The notes: generated by a model not told the origin, from the letters alone. A DNA stretch of 64,000 bases from Mucilaginibacter boryungensis (GCF_015221995.1 NZ_JADFFM010000002.1:496001-560000), one strand, 5' to 3'. Shown: positions 1-10,587, numbered from the stretch's first letter. Made by a program: numbers and translations.

Positions 1-423
1 GTTAACGTTTTTACTATCCACAATAAGGGTTACGTGGTTTGAGCGCTTGCGGATACGGTATCCCCTTCCTTGCGGTGCAGGGCGTAACCTTTTCAGCTGA
101 CGGCCACCGCCTACTGATACTTCGCTTACATATAAAGCGCTGTCCTCAACACGTTTGCCTTCGTTTTTTGCTTCCCAGTTTTTAATTGCCGATAACAACA
201 ATTTTTCTACACGGATAGCGGCTTCTTTATTAGTGAACTTTAAAATGTATAAAGCTTTCTCTACGTTTTCGCCACGGATAAGATCCACAACCAAACGCAT
301 TTTGCGCGGAGAGGTTGGGCAGTTCTGTAACTTAGCAACAGAAGCGCCGCCTTCCTGGGCTTTCGCCGCTTCTTTGCGTTGTCTGATAGCTACAGACTTT
401 TTAATTTTTGTATTTGCTTCCAT
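1..423 (-). CDS. rplV: 50S ribosomal protein L22 (3' end cut by window edge)
   Basis: Large-subunit protein that binds 23S rRNA and lines the exit tunnel. The reading frame begins with ATG at 421-423 and stays open to base 1 (141 codons), so the C-terminal end lies outside the window. Near residues 35-50 it reads [18 protein letters not shown], the classic L22 start region (SPRKxRLVxDLIRG), and it ends in the conserved basic hairpin region ([12 protein letters not shown]). The N-terminus carries about 15 extra basic residues, as usual in Bacteroidetes. It follows rpsS by 6 bases in the S10 operon. Identification is secure; only the true stop is unknown. Confidence 0.95.
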   Translation of the reverse strand, partial: MEANTKIKKSVAIRQRKEAAKAQEGGASVAKLQNCPTSPRKMRLVVDLIRGENVEKALYILKFTNKEAAIRVEKLLLSAIKNWEAKNEGKRVEDSALYVSEVSVGGGRQLKRLRPAPQGRGYRIRKRSNHVTLIVDSKNVN

Positions 424-429
424 TGCCTG

Positions 430-696
430 TTATTTTTTCTTTTCTGCGTGACCACGGAAGGTACGGGTTGGTGCAAATTCACCTAACTTGTGTCCTACCA
501 TGTTTTCTGTTACGTACACAGGGATAAACTTGTTGCCGTTGTGCACTGCAAATGTATGACCCACGAAATCAGGAGAGATCATGGAACGGCGTGACCATGT
601 TTTTACAACCGATTTTTTATTTGATTCATTCAGGGTAAGTACTTTCTTATCCAGGTTATGATCAATATAAGGTCCTTTTTTAATTGAACGAGCCAT
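430..696 (-). CDS. rpsS: 30S ribosomal protein S19
   Basis: Small-subunit protein that, with S13, contacts the A-site region of 16S rRNA. It is 88 aa, the usual length, starting [12 protein letters not shown] with the family motifs [22 protein letters not shown] and the C-terminal [14 protein letters not shown]. Its ATG overlaps the rplB stop (TAATG), which suggests coupled translation. Its place between rplB and rplV is the standard S10-operon order. Confidence 0.98.
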   Translation of the reverse strand: MARSIKKGPYIDHNLDKKVLTLNESNKKSVVKTWSRRSMISPDFVGHTFAVHNGNKFIPVYVTENMVGHKLGEFAPTRTFRGHAEKKK

Positions 697-1520
697 TATT
701 TCTTCCTTCTTTCAATGATGTAACGATCAGATGATTTCTTTTTATCGCGGGTTTTGAAGCCTTTAGCTAATAAACCTTTGCGTGAACGTGGGTGACCACC
801 TGAAGCACGGCCCTCGCCACCACCCATAGGGTGATCTACCGGGTTCATTGCTACACCACGTACACGTGGGCGGCGGCCCAACCAGCGCTTGCGGCCGGCT
901 TTACCTAACACTTCGTTCGCTTTCTCGGCGTTTGAAACGGTACCAATAGTTGCTAAACAAGTAGCCAGTATCATACGGGTTTCGCCTGAAGGCAATTTGA
1001 TAACTGCATATTTACCATCGCGGGCAGCAAGCTGCGCGTAAGTACCTGCCGAGCGGGCAATAACCGCGCCCTGGCCAGGGTTCAATTCAATTGCATGAAT
1101 TAATGAACCCAGTGGTATGCTTTTTAATGGTAAAGTGTTACCAACCTCTGGTGCAACGTTCTCGCCCGACACTACGGTTTGGCCAACTGTTAAACCTGTA
1201 GGAGCGATCATGTATCTTTTCTCGCCGTCAGCAAATACTAATAAAGCAATACGTGCCGAGCGGTTTGGATCATACTCAATTGTAGCAACCTTTGCAGGGA
1301 TGTCAAATTTGTTACGTTTAAAATCGATCAAACGATACGATTTTTTATGGCCACCGCCCAAATAGCGCATGGTCATTTTACCGGAGTTGTTACGTCCGCC
1401 TGATTTCTTGATAGCTACTACTAACGTTTTTTCAGGAACGTTGGTGGTAACGTCAGAGTAATCGGCACCTACCCTGAAGCGGGTACCCGGGGTAACCGGT
1501 TTAAATCTTTTAACTGCCAT
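696..1520 (-). CDS. rplB: 50S ribosomal protein L2
   Basis: Primary 23S rRNA-binding protein needed for subunit association and peptidyl transferase function. It is 274 aa, full length. The C-terminal signature [18 protein letters not shown], carrying the conserved functional His, is present near residues 222-240, and the N-terminal KPVTPGTRF is typical. It is followed by rpsS with an overlap of one base and preceded by rplW with an 8-base gap. Nothing unusual was seen. Confidence 0.98.
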   Translation of the reverse strand: MAVKRFKPVTPGTRFRVGADYSDVTTNVPEKTLVVAIKKSGGRNNSGKMTMRYLGGGHKKSYRLIDFKRNKFDIPAKVATIEYDPNRSARIALLVFADGEKRYMIAPTGLTVGQTVVSGENVAPEVGNTLPLKSIPLGSLIHAIELNPGQGAVIARSAGTYAQLAARDGKYAVIKLPSGETRMILATCLATIGTVSNAEKANEVLGKAGRKRWLGRRPRVRGVAMNPVDHPMGGGEGRASGGHPRSRKGLLAKGFKTRDKKKSSDRYIIERRKK

Positions 1521-1528
1521 CTCCCTTT

Positions 1529-1819
1529 TTATAAATTGTTATAAAAATCAATTGTCTCACCGTCTTTCAATGTAATAACTGCTTTTTTGTAAGTAGCTAT
1601 ACGGCCGGTTACTACACCAGCTTTAGTTGAACGGCTTTTTAATTTGCCTGCGTATTTCATTGTATTTACGGCAACTACTGTTACACCATACATTTCCTCT
1701 ACCGCGGCTTTAATTTGTATTTTGTTAGCTCTGTGATCAACCTTGAAAACAAAGCGATTAAGTTTCTCAGTTAACTGAGCTACTTTTTCGGTAAGTAAGG
1801 GTTTTGTTAATACTTGCAT
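1529..1819 (-). CDS. rplW: 50S ribosomal protein L23
   Basis: Large-subunit protein at the tunnel exit, the docking site for trigger factor and SRP. It is 96 aa, with the family motifs LLTEKV near residue 8 and [22 protein letters not shown] around residues 25-45, including the AV-x-x-x-(Y/F)-x-V pattern. It is nearly contiguous with rplD upstream (2 bases) and rplB downstream (8 bases). Confidence 0.97.
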   Translation of the reverse strand: MQVLTKPLLTEKVAQLTEKLNRFVFKVDHRANKIQIKAAVEEMYGVTVVAVNTMKYAGKLKSRSTKAGVVTGRIATYKKAVITLKDGETIDFYNNL

Positions 1820-1821
1820 AA

Positions 1822-2454
1822 TTACTTAGCGAATGCTTCCTCCAAAGTTTTAACAGCACCTGTGGTTAACAGTAATTTGCCGGCGTTCAACACATCATAA
1901 GTGTTTAACTGCTCAACCGAAATTACTTTCGTTTTTTTCAGGTTCCTGCTTGATAAATACACATTGTTATTTTCGGCACCGGCTATTACTAATAATGTTT
2001 TATCATTAGTAACGTTCAGATCAGCCTCCATTTTAATGTAGCTTTTAGTTTTGATGGTATCAAAGCTAAAATCTTCCAATACTAAAATGTTGTTGTCCTG
2101 AGCTTTGTAAGTTAAAGCTGACTTACGAGCCAGTGATTTTAACTTTTTGTTCAGTTTAAAGCTGTAATCGCGCGGCTGCGGACCGAATACACGGCCACCA
2201 CCATTAAACAATGGAGATTTTACGCTACCGGCACGGGCACCGCCTGTACCTTTTTGTTTATATAATTTGCGGGTTGAACCTGCAATTTCATTACGTTGTT
2301 TTGATTTATGCGTACCCTGGCGTTGGTTAGCTAAATATTGCTTAACATCCAGATAGATAGCATGATCATTAGGCTCAATCGCAAAGATCGATTCAGGAAG
2401 CTGCACCTTGGCACCTGTTTCTTTACCTGAAACATTTAATACTTTAACTTCCAT
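1822..2454 (-). CDS. rplD: 50S ribosomal protein L4
   Basis: 23S rRNA-binding protein; its extended loop reaches the exit-tunnel constriction. It is 210 aa with the recognisable loop [15 protein letters not shown] near residues 63-78 and [14 protein letters not shown] shortly after. In gamma-proteobacteria L4 also represses its own operon, but no equivalent leader is evident here and this is not claimed. One base separates it from rplC. Confidence 0.98.
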   Translation of the reverse strand: MEVKVLNVSGKETGAKVQLPESIFAIEPNDHAIYLDVKQYLANQRQGTHKSKQRNEIAGSTRKLYKQKGTGGARAGSVKSPLFNGGGRVFGPQPRDYSFKLNKKLKSLARKSALTYKAQDNNILVLEDFSFDTIKTKSYIKMEADLNVTNDKTLLVIAGAENNNVYLSSRNLKKTKVISVEQLNTYDVLNAGKLLLTTGAVKTLEEAFAK

Positions 2455-2455
2455 C

Positions 2456-3073
2456 TTATTTATCCACTATTACGTATGAACCTTTAGCTCCCGGTACGGA
2501 ACCTTTAACTACTAACAGGTTTTGCTCAGCGAATACCTTCACCACTTCAAGGTTTTGAACCTTAACACGCACATTACCTGTTTGACCAGCCATACGCATA
2601 CCTTTAAATACGCGTGAAGGCCATGATGATGCACCCAAAGAACCTGGCGCACGTAAACGGTTGTGCTGACCGTGAGTTTGCATACCCACACCACCAAAAC
2701 CGTGACGTTTTACCACACCCTGGAAACCTTTACCTTTTGAAGTACCTGCAATATCCACGAAATCGCCTACCTCGAAGATATCAACAGCAACAGTGTCGCC
2801 TAATGATTTTTCTTCTTCGAATGATTTGAATTCAACCAGTTTACGTTTTGGGGTAACACCGGCTTTCTGGAAATGGCCTTTTAAAGGTGCGGAAGTGTGT
2901 TTGTCCTTTGCTTCACCATATGCTAGCTGAACAGCTGCATATCCGTCTGTTTCTACAGACTTAACGTGGGTTACCACGCAAGGGCCAGCTTCGATCACTG
3001 TACAAGGAATGTTCTTCCCTGTCTCGTCGAATATGCTGGTCATACCTACTTTTTTACCAATTAATCCTGACAT
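2456..3073 (-). CDS. rplC: 50S ribosomal protein L3
   Basis: Early-assembly 23S rRNA-binding protein near the peptidyl transferase centre. The frame is open to an ATG at 3097, but the conserved family start ([15 protein letters not shown]) begins at the internal ATG ending at 3073, preceded by an A-rich leader typical of the phylum. I therefore use 3073, giving 205 aa. The central [15 protein letters not shown] and [13 protein letters not shown] motifs are intact. It is the first gene of the operon here: rpsJ, which usually precedes rplC, is not upstream, and a promoter lies about 75-105 bases ahead of this start. Confidence 0.96.
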   Translation of the reverse strand: MSGLIGKKVGMTSIFDETGKNIPCTVIEAGPCVVTHVKSVETDGYAAVQLAYGEAKDKHTSAPLKGHFQKAGVTPKRKLVEFKSFEEEKSLGDTVAVDIFEVGDFVDIAGTSKGKGFQGVVKRHGFGGVGMQTHGQHNRLRAPGSLGASSWPSRVFKGMRMAGQTGNVRVKVQNLEVVKVFAEQNLLVVKGSVPGAKGSYVIVDK

Positions 3074-3147
3074 TTTCTTTATGTTGTTAGTGTCCATCGA
3101 AGCAGTAGGGCCTCGTTCAAGACATATTATCCCCCCGAAAGGGACGG

Positions 3148-3178
3148 CAAAGATAGAAATTTTAAATTAACTGTCAAA
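3148..3178 (-). promoter_or_regulatory. Bacteroidetes-type promoter of the rplC operon
   Basis: On the minus strand TTTGAC (3173-3178) is followed, after 17 bases, by TATCTTTG (3148-3155). This matches the -33 TTTG / -7 TAnnTTTG consensus of Bacteroidetes sigma-ABfr promoters. It lies about 75 bases upstream of the preferred rplC start and reads into the ribosomal operon. Confidence 0.75.
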
Positions 3179-3324
3179 TAGTTAACCAGTTATTTTTCAA
3201 AGTTTTTTGCAGCGATAGTTTTGGGGGAGGCAGGGAGATTATATTTAGAAAATATCAGGGTACCAGATGAGGGAGGTGAGCGATTTCGATGGGTTTGTCA
3301 TTCCGAACATTCTGATTTAGGTCG

Positions 3325-3390
3325 ATGCCTGCGGTCCGGGCTTTCCGTTGCAATTCCTCGCTACGCTATGCTTTGTTGCGGGATTTCCAC
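3325..3390 (+). repeat. Dispersed intergenic repeat, family D (copy 1)
   Basis: This GC-richer stretch contains GGGCTTTCCGTTGCAATTCC and then GCGGGATTTCCACTGCAATT. Related sequence occurs at 11465-11545 (same strand) and 63838-63893 (opposite strand). The 3098-3510 interval holds this repeat and the rplC promoter; I see no convincing gene in it. Confidence 0.5.
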
Positions 3391-3510
3391 TGCAATTCCT
3401 ATCGCTAAGATCCCTTACGTAGTGCCGAACCCGGTTCAGTATTTATAATATATTCATCCTGATCTATACACGCAGCATTCCTTTTTCTTATCTTTCAGGC
3501 ACTATATCTT

Positions 3511-3903
3511 ATGAACTTCTATACACGCAAATGGGTTAAGCCCGAAGACTTAAACGCACATGGCACCTTATTTGGCGGCAGTTTGCTTAGCTGGATTGAT
3601 GAGGAGGCCGCTATTTACGCTATCATACAGCTGGGCACTAATGGCTGCGTAACCAAATATATTTCCGAGATCAACTTTATTAGTTCGGCCAAACAGGGCG
3701 ATATTATTGAATTGGGGATTAAGGCTACACATTTTGGGCGCACATCATTAACGCTCACCTGCCAGGTGCGCAATAAAATAACCCAGCGGGTGATACTTAC
3801 GGTTGATAAAATTGTGTTTGTAAGTGTTGATGAGAACGGCACACCTGTCCCGCACGGCAAAACCGAAATACATTATACCGATGAACGCCTGAGGGAAAGT
3901 TGA
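3511..3903 (+). CDS. Hotdog-fold acyl-CoA thioesterase (YciA-like)
   Basis: This 130-aa protein is a probable cytosolic acyl-CoA hydrolase that releases free fatty acid and CoA. The single hotdog domain fills the chain. The N-terminal pattern LNAHGTLFGGSLLSWIDEEA (residues 13-32) matches the (N/H)G-x-x-FGG helix-loop and the acidic residue that acts in catalysis in YciA/acyl-CoA hydrolases. It is close to the following lipoprotein gene (21 bases) and both read plus. The substrate chain length cannot be read from sequence. Confidence 0.85.
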   Translation: MNFYTRKWVKPEDLNAHGTLFGGSLLSWIDEEAAIYAIIQLGTNGCVTKYISEINFISSAKQGDIIELGIKATHFGRTSLTLTCQVRNKITQRVILTVDKIVFVSVDENGTPVPHGKTEIHYTDERLRES

Positions 3904-3924
3904 ACCTAACCTTTAATTAGCCAT

Positions 3925-4761
3925 ATGAATATCCACACCTTATTATCTGTATCACTATTGGTATACTGCACCATAATTTCAGGTTGCACGGGTCCACAAG
4001 CGCAAAATAAAATAATCAAACATGCCATTGTTAAAGCCAACAACATATCATCATCAACCGATCATTCCCTGTGGGTTGGTAATTGGGAAAGGCGCGAGTT
4101 TCAGGAAGGCGCAGGTATTGAAATAAAAAGCATTGAGGGTGATTCTCTTGTATTCAGCGCCGATGCTCAGAGTGGCGGGCACACCGGTCAGATTGAAGGC
4201 AAAGCATTTATTAATGGCAACACGGCTATCTATGTTGACAAAGATATAAAAGGCGCCTCATTTATTATGAAGTTACAAGGCGATTCTGTTATCCAGGCTG
4301 AAGAAAAATTTGGCGAGGGCATAGGCTTTGGTGGCATAGGCGTTGGTTTTGGTGGTCGTTTTGTAAACTTAAAATACTTGCCCAAAGAAGGAAAAAAAGA
4401 AACGCTGGTTAGCATTAAGATATTAAACGAGCAACAGGATGCCATCTTCCGCAAACTGGTTGATACCAGCTATGATCATTTTGTCGAGAGCACACAGTTA
4501 ACCGAAGACCGTACCCGCGACAAGGACCTTGACCCTGATTTGCACGCCACTGTATTTGCCTCCGGGGTACGAGGTTTATATACCTTTATGGAAAATATTA
4601 TAATGATAGATAAGGAAAACACCATTTGGGCGGCAGTATTGAACGGCGAAAAAGTATACTATTTCACTAATAACAAAGCTTACGCGGAAAAGCTACCTAA
4701 TACCATTGAAGAGTGGCGGTCGCGTTTTAAGGATTACCCGGTAGTTTATATGTCGAAATAG
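3925..4761 (+). CDS. Hypothetical lipoprotein
   Basis: This 278-aa protein has a lipoprotein signal: a hydrophobic stretch, then the lipobox ISGC with Cys at about residue 20, so it is probably anchored to an outer or inner membrane. I do not recognise the family. Visible features are a Gly-rich segment EGIGFGGIGVGFGG near residues 130-145 and a C-terminal half predicted to be globular, with several aromatic residues. It lies 21 bases after the thioesterase gene and converges with the glycosyltransferase gene (6-base gap). The function is unknown. Confidence 0.7.
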   Translation: MNIHTLLSVSLLVYCTIISGCTGPQAQNKIIKHAIVKANNISSSTDHSLWVGNWERREFQEGAGIEIKSIEGDSLVFSADAQSGGHTGQIEGKAFINGNTAIYVDKDIKGASFIMKLQGDSVIQAEEKFGEGIGFGGIGVGFGGRFVNLKYLPKEGKKETLVSIKILNEQQDAIFRKLVDTSYDHFVESTQLTEDRTRDKDLDPDLHATVFASGVRGLYTFMENIIMIDKENTIWAAVLNGEKVYYFTNNKAYAEKLPNTIEEWRSRFKDYPVVYMSK

Positions 4762-4767
4762 TGGTTA

Positions 4768-5670
4768 TTATCTTCTTACCTGCTGTTGCACAAACCGTAT
4801 TACCCTTTGCCAGATAGTACCTTTACGATGGCGAAGGAAATGTTTAATGGCCTGGTAAGCCTGCTGATTTTCTTCGATAACATCGGGGAATGACGTTACC
4901 GGCTTTTGGGCTACCTGCACACCATACATATGTTCGTTATTGGAGTGCGTACCTGTGCCATCGTTACCTATATTATGTATTAATGAATGCGAGGGGTTTA
5001 ACGTTAAACCACTTTTCAGAAATATAGAGGCATACCAGCGTATAGCCCACGAGTTATTTTTACCGGCTTTGAAACCCTGCATTTGTTTCCAGAAATTCAT
5101 GGTACCTTCAATAGAGAACCTGTTGATCTTCTGCTGGTCAAACTGTGGCATCAATGTATCAATATCGGGTTCAAAACTTTTCCAGGCGCGGGCCCAGGTG
5201 GCCCAGCCCCAACTGGTGGCTGCGCGGAACATAAAGGTTTGCGGCAAGGTTTTATCCTGCAGGTTATACATATACGCCCCAATATGCATCACCTGCTCTT
5301 CGTTCTGGTAACGGGCAAGGGCTTCATTAAAATATTGCAACGTATAAGGTGATGACAGCAGGTCATCCTCAAACACAATTATACTACCATATTCATTTAC
5401 CAGTTGGGTAACCCCATCAATAATGGAATTAGCCAAGCCCATGTTTTGCTTGCGCTCAATAACCTTTACAGTTTTAAAGCCTGTTATATTGCCTATAATG
5501 TTACGTACCTCGGTTACCTTATCCTGTTCGGCAGCAGTTTTAGCCGCATCCGAAAAAATGAACAGGCGCGATTCATCGGCCAATACATTTTTTTGCAAAT
5601 AGCTAAGCGTGCGGCGCGTATGGTCGGGCCGGTTATAAACAAACAGGGCTATTGGGGCAAGTTTTTGCAT
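4768..5670 (-). CDS. Glycosyltransferase family 2-like
   Basis: This 300-aa probable cytosolic glycosyltransferase has a GT-A-type start (APIALFVYNRPDHTRRTL), the (I/V)FEDD metal-binding acidic motif near residues 99-103 in place of DxD, and SWGWATWARAW near 153-163, seen in GT2-like sugar transferases of surface-glycan loci. It has no membrane segment. It is separated by 63 bases from the methyltransferase gene, in the same direction as the methyltransferases and flippase, so it probably belongs to the same surface-polysaccharide cluster. Donor and acceptor are unknown. Confidence 0.8.
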   Translation of the reverse strand: MQKLAPIALFVYNRPDHTRRTLSYLQKNVLADESRLFIFSDAAKTAAEQDKVTEVRNIIGNITGFKTVKVIERKQNMGLANSIIDGVTQLVNEYGSIIVFEDDLLSSPYTLQYFNEALARYQNEEQVMHIGAYMYNLQDKTLPQTFMFRAATSWGWATWARAWKSFEPDIDTLMPQFDQQKINRFSIEGTMNFWKQMQGFKAGKNNSWAIRWYASIFLKSGLTLNPSHSLIHNIGNDGTGTHSNNEHMYGVQVAQKPVTSFPDVIEENQQAYQAIKHFLRHRKGTIWQRVIRFVQQQVRR

Positions 5671-5733
5671 TTTATAAGAGAAAGCTAAAGGCTGAACACA
5701 CCAAGCTTTAATTCAATAATATATCGGTATTAG

Positions 5734-6507
5734 TTAAAACAACTCCGGTTGATGTTCGGCTTTTTTACACAAAACGGTGTAGGCATTAGCCAATCCTTCA
5801 CGTTTTTTCTTCCCCATTATACCGGCCATCAGGTTCTTTAACGTGTATTCGGCAGTAATTTTTATACTGGTTAGTAAATTTTTATTTTTCTTCTGGTTAA
5901 TATAGGTATTAAAGCGGGTAACTTCCGGTTCAATCATGCTGGTCAGGTCGTTAACAACCTCCAATCCTTCGGTACCCAGTAAATAGCGCAGCGATGTTGG
6001 CGTATATACATTAATATGCCCGTAAGCCAAAAAATGTTTAATACGTTTATCCACGCCCACACGGTAATCAAGCGGCACTTCTATCACAAACATCTTAGCT
6101 ACCCGTTTTATCTCGCGCAGCAGCATCCGCTCGTGTTCTACATGCTCCAGCACGTGCGAGAGGATGATCAGGTCGAAACTACCATCGCCGAAAGGCAACT
6201 TATAACCATCAAACTCCTGCACCGAACGCAGGTTTTTTATCCCGGCGGTTTTTATTAACCCTACCCCGCTGTCCGATATCTCTACCGCATCATATCCCGG
6301 TGCAAAGTTTTGTTCAGACAATAATTTCAGGATACTGCCATCGCCGGCGCCAACTTCAAGCACCGTGTTAAATGAATGGCCCTTGCACACATCAATAATA
6401 TGCTGTGCTTTATATTTGGCACCCAGCATACGCCAGGCTACATCGTGCTTTTGGTAAAACTCGTCGTAAGCAGCCTTTACATTGGTGCTGATAACCTTCC
6501 CTTCCAT
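5734..6507 (-). CDS. Class I SAM-dependent methyltransferase
   Basis: This 257-aa protein has the SAM-binding motif [16 protein letters not shown] (around residues 50-63) and [20 protein letters not shown] (motif IV and post-motif, around 113-132), as in Methyltransf_11 proteins. The C-terminal region, with FNTYINQKK and many Lys residues, does not match a known substrate domain. It starts one base after the end of the upstream methyltransferase gene and is part of the flippase cluster, so it may methylate a glycan or lipid-linked sugar. The substrate is inferred from context only. Confidence 0.8.
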   Translation of the reverse strand: MEGKVISTNVKAAYDEFYQKHDVAWRMLGAKYKAQHIIDVCKGHSFNTVLEVGAGDGSILKLLSEQNFAPGYDAVEISDSGVGLIKTAGIKNLRSVQEFDGYKLPFGDGSFDLIILSHVLEHVEHERMLLREIKRVAKMFVIEVPLDYRVGVDKRIKHFLAYGHINVYTPTSLRYLLGTEGLEVVNDLTSMIEPEVTRFNTYINQKKNKNLLTSIKITAEYTLKNLMAGIMGKKKREGLANAYTVLCKKAEHQPELF

Positions 6508-6508
6508 T

Positions 6509-7156
6509 TTATATCCCTAAACAGTTAGCTGCCTTATAAAAAACCGAAGTAGCTTTATTATAGAACAAGCCCGGCGATATACCACTAAACGATAGCTGTT
6601 TAAACCCTTTGTCTTTTAAAAACATAATCGCTTCATTATAAAACTCCCGTTCCGAATCGTCCAGCACTATTACCCCTTCCGGTGTTAAAGCATCAACTGC
6701 CTGTTTACAACAGTTAACCCGGTCGCGACCGTCTACAATGACAATATCAAACTTTTGGTCGAGTTTTACCGGCATGCGGCAGTAGTCGCCGTTGGTTTTA
6801 AGCTCAGTAAATATCATTTCGGCGTTATCGGGCTTTGTAGTTACAATTTTGTTATACCATTCCTGGTCATGCTCAACCGATACTACCTTACCAGCATATT
6901 TGGCATAAAAGAAAGTAGAGTTGCCCGAACCAAATTCAAAAACGCTATGCTGCTTGCTAATACGTTCTTTCATAAAATCGATAAACGAATAGGTTACCCA
7001 TGGTATAGGGTTACCAAGCCTGTCAACAGGCGCCTGGCGTTCTAACGAGTTGAACCAGCCAATCTCTTTTAAATAACCTTTTTTGTTGAATGAAAGCAGG
7101 GAACGCAACCTTGCCGGCTTAGTCAGCAAGCCTATTATAGATGATAAATTACTCAA
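6509..7156 (-). CDS. Class I SAM-dependent methyltransferase-like protein
   Basis: This 215-aa protein has [18 protein letters not shown] as motif I (residues 74-91) and [15 protein letters not shown] as motif II, then [14 protein letters not shown]. This arrangement occurs in small O-methyltransferase-like proteins of polysaccharide loci. Its ATG overlaps the flippase stop by 4 bases (ATGA), so the two are translationally coupled. Methyl transfer is likely but unproven; the catalytic acceptor is not identifiable. Confidence 0.72.
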   Translation of the reverse strand: MSNLSSIIGLLTKPARLRSLLSFNKKGYLKEIGWFNSLERQAPVDRLGNPIPWVTYSFIDFMKERISKQHSVFEFGSGNSTFFYAKYAGKVVSVEHDQEWYNKIVTTKPDNAEMIFTELKTNGDYCRMPVKLDQKFDIVIVDGRDRVNCCKQAVDALTPEGVIVLDDSEREFYNEAIMFLKDKGFKQLSFSGISPGLFYNKATSVFYKAANCLGI

Positions 7157-8472
7157 CGTTTAATAATTTTTTGAAAGAGTGAAATTAGGAATAATGATTT
7201 TAACATCATAATACCCTGTTTACTTACTTTGGGAATAAACAATATAAAAAAAGTAGCGCTGGCGTAGGCCACCAAAGTAGCTATGGCCGCTCCCATCATC
7301 CCCATTTTAGGAATCAACAATAAGTTTAAAAGGATGTTAACTATTGCCCCAAAGCCTGTGCGCACAAATGTGAGTGTATTGAAACCTTCTGCAATTAAAT
7401 ATTGGCTGCTGGCCGCCCCTAAAAAGACAAATACACCCGACCATATGTGTACCGACAAGGTAGGCGCAGCATAAGCGTATTCCGGGCGGAACAGGTATTT
7501 ATAAATAAAGGGTGCGGCAAAGGTGATGGTGATAGCAATAGGTAAACTGATGTATACCATCAAATCGTACAAATGCTGGATACGTTTTTTGTAGCGCCCA
7601 ATATCATCGCGACGGGCATTTAGTATAGCCGGAAACAACGAGGTTACAATTACCGAGGGTATAAAGTTCCATGCTTCGCTTAAACTGGCTACTGTACTGT
7701 AGGCGCCAGCTTCGGCAACGCTATACAAATTTTGCAACATTAACTGGTCTATTTTCATGTAAAGCGATACCATTATACCTGAAATAATTAACGGCCATGA
7801 ATATAATAACAGCTTTCGGGCTAATTGGTTATTATACACCCAGTTAAACATGCTGCGCCCTTTACGCTGATACGTAAAATAATATCCAAGCGATATCAGC
7901 AGGATATCTAAAGCATAAGCATAAACAAAATATATCAATGGCATGTGCAGGCATATTAAAGCAAGCTTTATAGCTGCCGATACCAGGTTACCTGCAACCT
8001 GCACTTGCATAATATATTTAGACTGAACCTGGGACTGAAAATAAGAATCGATAACATTGAAGGCTTGAATTACACCCATACTGGAAAAAATAAGAATGTA
8101 ATTATATGGAGTGCCTTTGGCAGGATAAATTTGATAGGTTAACCAAATAAGCGGAATGCAGCATAGCCCCGCCAGTATTTTCATGCCGAAGGAAGTCCCC
8201 AGTATCTGATCGCGGTTCTCGGGGTATTGATGCAGCTCCTTAACAATAAACTGATCCAGTCCTAAGGTGGCAATTGCAGCAAACAGGTAAACATAAGTTA
8301 CACCGCCGGTTATAACGCCCAGCGTAGCTTTACCGAGGTAGTTGGCCACCATAATACTAACGGCCATTTTTATCAGCAAGCTGCCAACGCGCCCAATAAA
8401 CAACCAGCCCGTATTTTTAAAATACTTTTCAAGGGCCTGCTGGTCAAAACCGGGGATGTTGGGGATACGCAT
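7153..8472 (-). CDS. Polysaccharide flippase (Wzx/PST, MATE-like fold)
   Basis: This 439-aa integral membrane protein has about 12-14 hydrophobic segments. The N-terminal part (NTGWLFIGRVGSLLIKMAVSIMVANYLG) is characteristic of lipid-linked oligosaccharide flippases of the polysaccharide-synthesis family. It probably moves a polyprenol-linked sugar across the inner membrane. It heads a four-gene minus-strand cluster (flippase, methyltransferase, methyltransferase, glycosyltransferase). A TACATTTG box lies at 8483-8490, only about 10 bases before the ATG. No polymerase or chain-length regulator is present. Confidence 0.88.
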   Translation of the reverse strand: MRIPNIPGFDQQALEKYFKNTGWLFIGRVGSLLIKMAVSIMVANYLGKATLGVITGGVTYVYLFAAIATLGLDQFIVKELHQYPENRDQILGTSFGMKILAGLCCIPLIWLTYQIYPAKGTPYNYILIFSSMGVIQAFNVIDSYFQSQVQSKYIMQVQVAGNLVSAAIKLALICLHMPLIYFVYAYALDILLISLGYYFTYQRKGRSMFNWVYNNQLARKLLLYSWPLIISGIMVSLYMKIDQLMLQNLYSVAEAGAYSTVASLSEAWNFIPSVIVTSLFPAILNARRDDIGRYKKRIQHLYDLMVYISLPIAITITFAAPFIYKYLFRPEYAYAAPTLSVHIWSGVFVFLGAASSQYLIAEGFNTLTFVRTGFGAIVNILLNLLLIPKMGMMGAAIATLVAYASATFFILFIPKVSKQGIMMLKSLFLISLFQKIIKR

Positions 8473-8490
8473 AGTTAAGGCGCAAATGTA

Positions 8491-8530
8491 TAAAAAAGAA
8501 AAGAGCTCCCTGTAATTACAGAAAGCTCTT
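8491..8530 (-). terminator. Rho-independent terminator after typA
   Basis: Read on the minus strand, AAGAGCT pairs with AGCTCTT around an inner CTGTAATTACAG palindrome and is followed by a T-rich tract. It lies 80 bases past the typA stop and just before the flippase gene, separating the two units. Confidence 0.75.
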
Positions 8531-8609
8531 GTTATTAGTTAAACCGAAGTTGGATAATTGATTCGTATCTGAGTAGCAACCTAATCACTAACCAACTAAT
8601 CACTTACAA

Positions 8610-10421
8610 TTATTGGTTCACAAACTTTTTAGCGTTTACCTTACGCTCGTTCTCGTTCAGGAATATTTTACGTAAACGTATGCTTTGCGGGGTTACCTCA
8701 ATGTATTCATCTGCCTGTATGTATTCCATCGACTCCTCTAACGAGAATTTAATAGCCGGGGCAATCCTAACGTTGGTATCGCTGCCTGATGCACGCATGT
8801 TGGTTAACTGCTTGCCTTTGGTTAGGTTGATCACCAAATCGTTATCGCGGATATGCTCGCCTAATACCTGGCCTTCGTAAATATCAACACCCGGATCGAT
8901 AAAGAAACGGCCGCGGTCTTGCAACTTATCAATAGCGAAAGCAGTGGTTTTACCGGTATCCATAGATACTAATACACCATTTAAACGGCCCGGGATATTA
9001 CCCTTCCATGGCTCGTAAGCTTTAAAGCGGTGTGCCATAATAGCCTCGCCGCCGGTAGCGGTTAATACGTTATTACGCAAACCGATGATACCGCGTGCAG
9101 GGATCTCGAATTCCAAGTGTTGCAAGTCGCCTTTTGGTTCCATTACCAACAGGTCGCCTTTACGTTGGGTAACCAGTTCAATTACCTTACCGGCAACATC
9201 ACCCGGAACGTCAACGATCAGTGTTTCAACCGGCTCACATTTCACCCCGTCAATTTCCTTAACAATTACCTGCGGCTGACCAACCTGCAACTCATAACCT
9301 TCGCGGCGCATGGTTTCAATCAGTACCGACAAGTGGAGGATACCACGGCCATAAACCAGGTACGAATCCGGCGATTCGGTTTCAACAACCTTCAGCGCCA
9401 GGTTTTTCTCCATCTCTTTGTACAAACGGTCGCGCAGGTGGCGTGATGTTACAAACTTGCCTTCTTTACCAAAAAACGGTGAGGTATTAATGGTGAACAG
9501 CATGTTCATGGTAGGTTCGTCAATATGGATAACTTCCAATTGTTCAGGGTTTTCAAAATCGGCAATGGTATCGCCAATATCAAAACCATCAATACCAACC
9601 ACGGCGCAAATATCGCCGGCTGATACTGAGGTTGCTTTTACTTTACCTAAACCTTCAAAAGTGTATAGTTCTTTTATACGCGATTTCTGGATAGTACCAT
9701 CGCGTTTTACCAAAGAAACCGGTTGGTTCTCTTTAATGGTGCCGCGTGCTACACGGCCAATAGCGATACGGCCAACGAAAGATGAATAATCCAGCGATGT
9801 GATCTGCATTTGCAGGGAACCCTCATTAATAGGTGCCGGCGGGATATTCTCCAGGATAGCATCCATTAACGGGAAGATATCTTCGGTAGGTTTTTTATAG
9901 TCGGTGCTCATCCAGCCTTGTTTTGATGAACCGTAGATAACCGGGAAATCCAGTTGTTCTTCAGTTGCTTCAAGGTTGAAGAATAATTCAAAAATCTGCT
10001 CGTAAACTTCTTCAGGGCGGCAGTTTTCTTTATCTACCTTGTTTACTACCACAATTGGTTTTAAGCCTAAAGCCAAAGCCTTTTGTGTCACAAAACGGGT
10101 TTGCGGCATAGCGCCTTCAAAAGCATCGCATAGTAGTAAAACGCCGTCGGCCATTTTCAACACACGTTCCACCTCGCCGCCAAAGTCGGCGTGACCAGGG
10201 GTATCAATAATGTTTATCTTAACGTCTTTATACATTACCGAAACGTTTTTTGATACGATGGTAATGCCACGTTCACGTTCCAGGTCGTTGTTATCCAATA
10301 TCAGTTCACCAGTTTCCTGGCCTTCACGGAAAATTGCACAGCTGTGCAGGATCTTATCAACCAAAGTAGTTTTGCCGTGGTCAACGTGTGCGATAATCGC
10401 GATGTTTCTTATTTTTTGCAT
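8610..10421 (-). CDS. typA: Ribosome-associated GTPase TypA/BipA
   Basis: This 603-aa translational GTPase of the EF-G-like family binds the ribosome and aids 50S assembly and stress adaptation. The G motifs are clear: [10 protein letters not shown] (G1), RERGITI (G2), [15 protein letters not shown] (G3) and NKVD (G4). The C-terminal BipA-specific domain, with [19 protein letters not shown], is present, and the length is typical. It is flanked by its own terminator and an upstream TACCTTTG box. Confidence 0.97.
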   Translation of the reverse strand: MQKIRNIAIIAHVDHGKTTLVDKILHSCAIFREGQETGELILDNNDLERERGITIVSKNVSVMYKDVKINIIDTPGHADFGGEVERVLKMADGVLLLCDAFEGAMPQTRFVTQKALALGLKPIVVVNKVDKENCRPEEVYEQIFELFFNLEATEEQLDFPVIYGSSKQGWMSTDYKKPTEDIFPLMDAILENIPPAPINEGSLQMQITSLDYSSFVGRIAIGRVARGTIKENQPVSLVKRDGTIQKSRIKELYTFEGLGKVKATSVSAGDICAVVGIDGFDIGDTIADFENPEQLEVIHIDEPTMNMLFTINTSPFFGKEGKFVTSRHLRDRLYKEMEKNLALKVVETESPDSYLVYGRGILHLSVLIETMRREGYELQVGQPQVIVKEIDGVKCEPVETLIVDVPGDVAGKVIELVTQRKGDLLVMEPKGDLQHLEFEIPARGIIGLRNNVLTATGGEAIMAHRFKAYEPWKGNIPGRLNGVLVSMDTGKTTAFAIDKLQDRGRFFIDPGVDIYEGQVLGEHIRDNDLVINLTKGKQLTNMRASGSDTNVRIAPAIKFSLEESMEYIQADEYIEVTPQSIRLRKIFLNENERKVNAKKFVNQ

Positions 10422-10446
10422 TGAAATGCGCCTCTTAAATTTTGCG

Positions 10447-10454
10447 CAAAGGTA
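10447..10454 (-). promoter_or_regulatory. -7 promoter box for typA
   Basis: TACCTTTG on the minus strand matches TAnnTTTG. It lies 26 bases upstream of the typA ATG. No good -33 TTTG is present at the usual distance, so confidence is moderate. Confidence 0.5.
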
Positions 10455-10587
10455 AGGTTAATATATGGGAATAAAAAGGATTAACACAAACCTAACCTGT
10501 GTAAATGACAAATTAATTACGGGAATGATCGTACGTAAGTCCCCAATTTATGGTCATTAGCAATTGTTTACATTGCAGTTTGCCCAA

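Noticed and set aside
3221..3448. Open frame of 75 aa upstream of the thioesterase gene
   Set aside because: It is made of repeat DNA (family D), with no domain and no plausible composition; it is likely non-coding.
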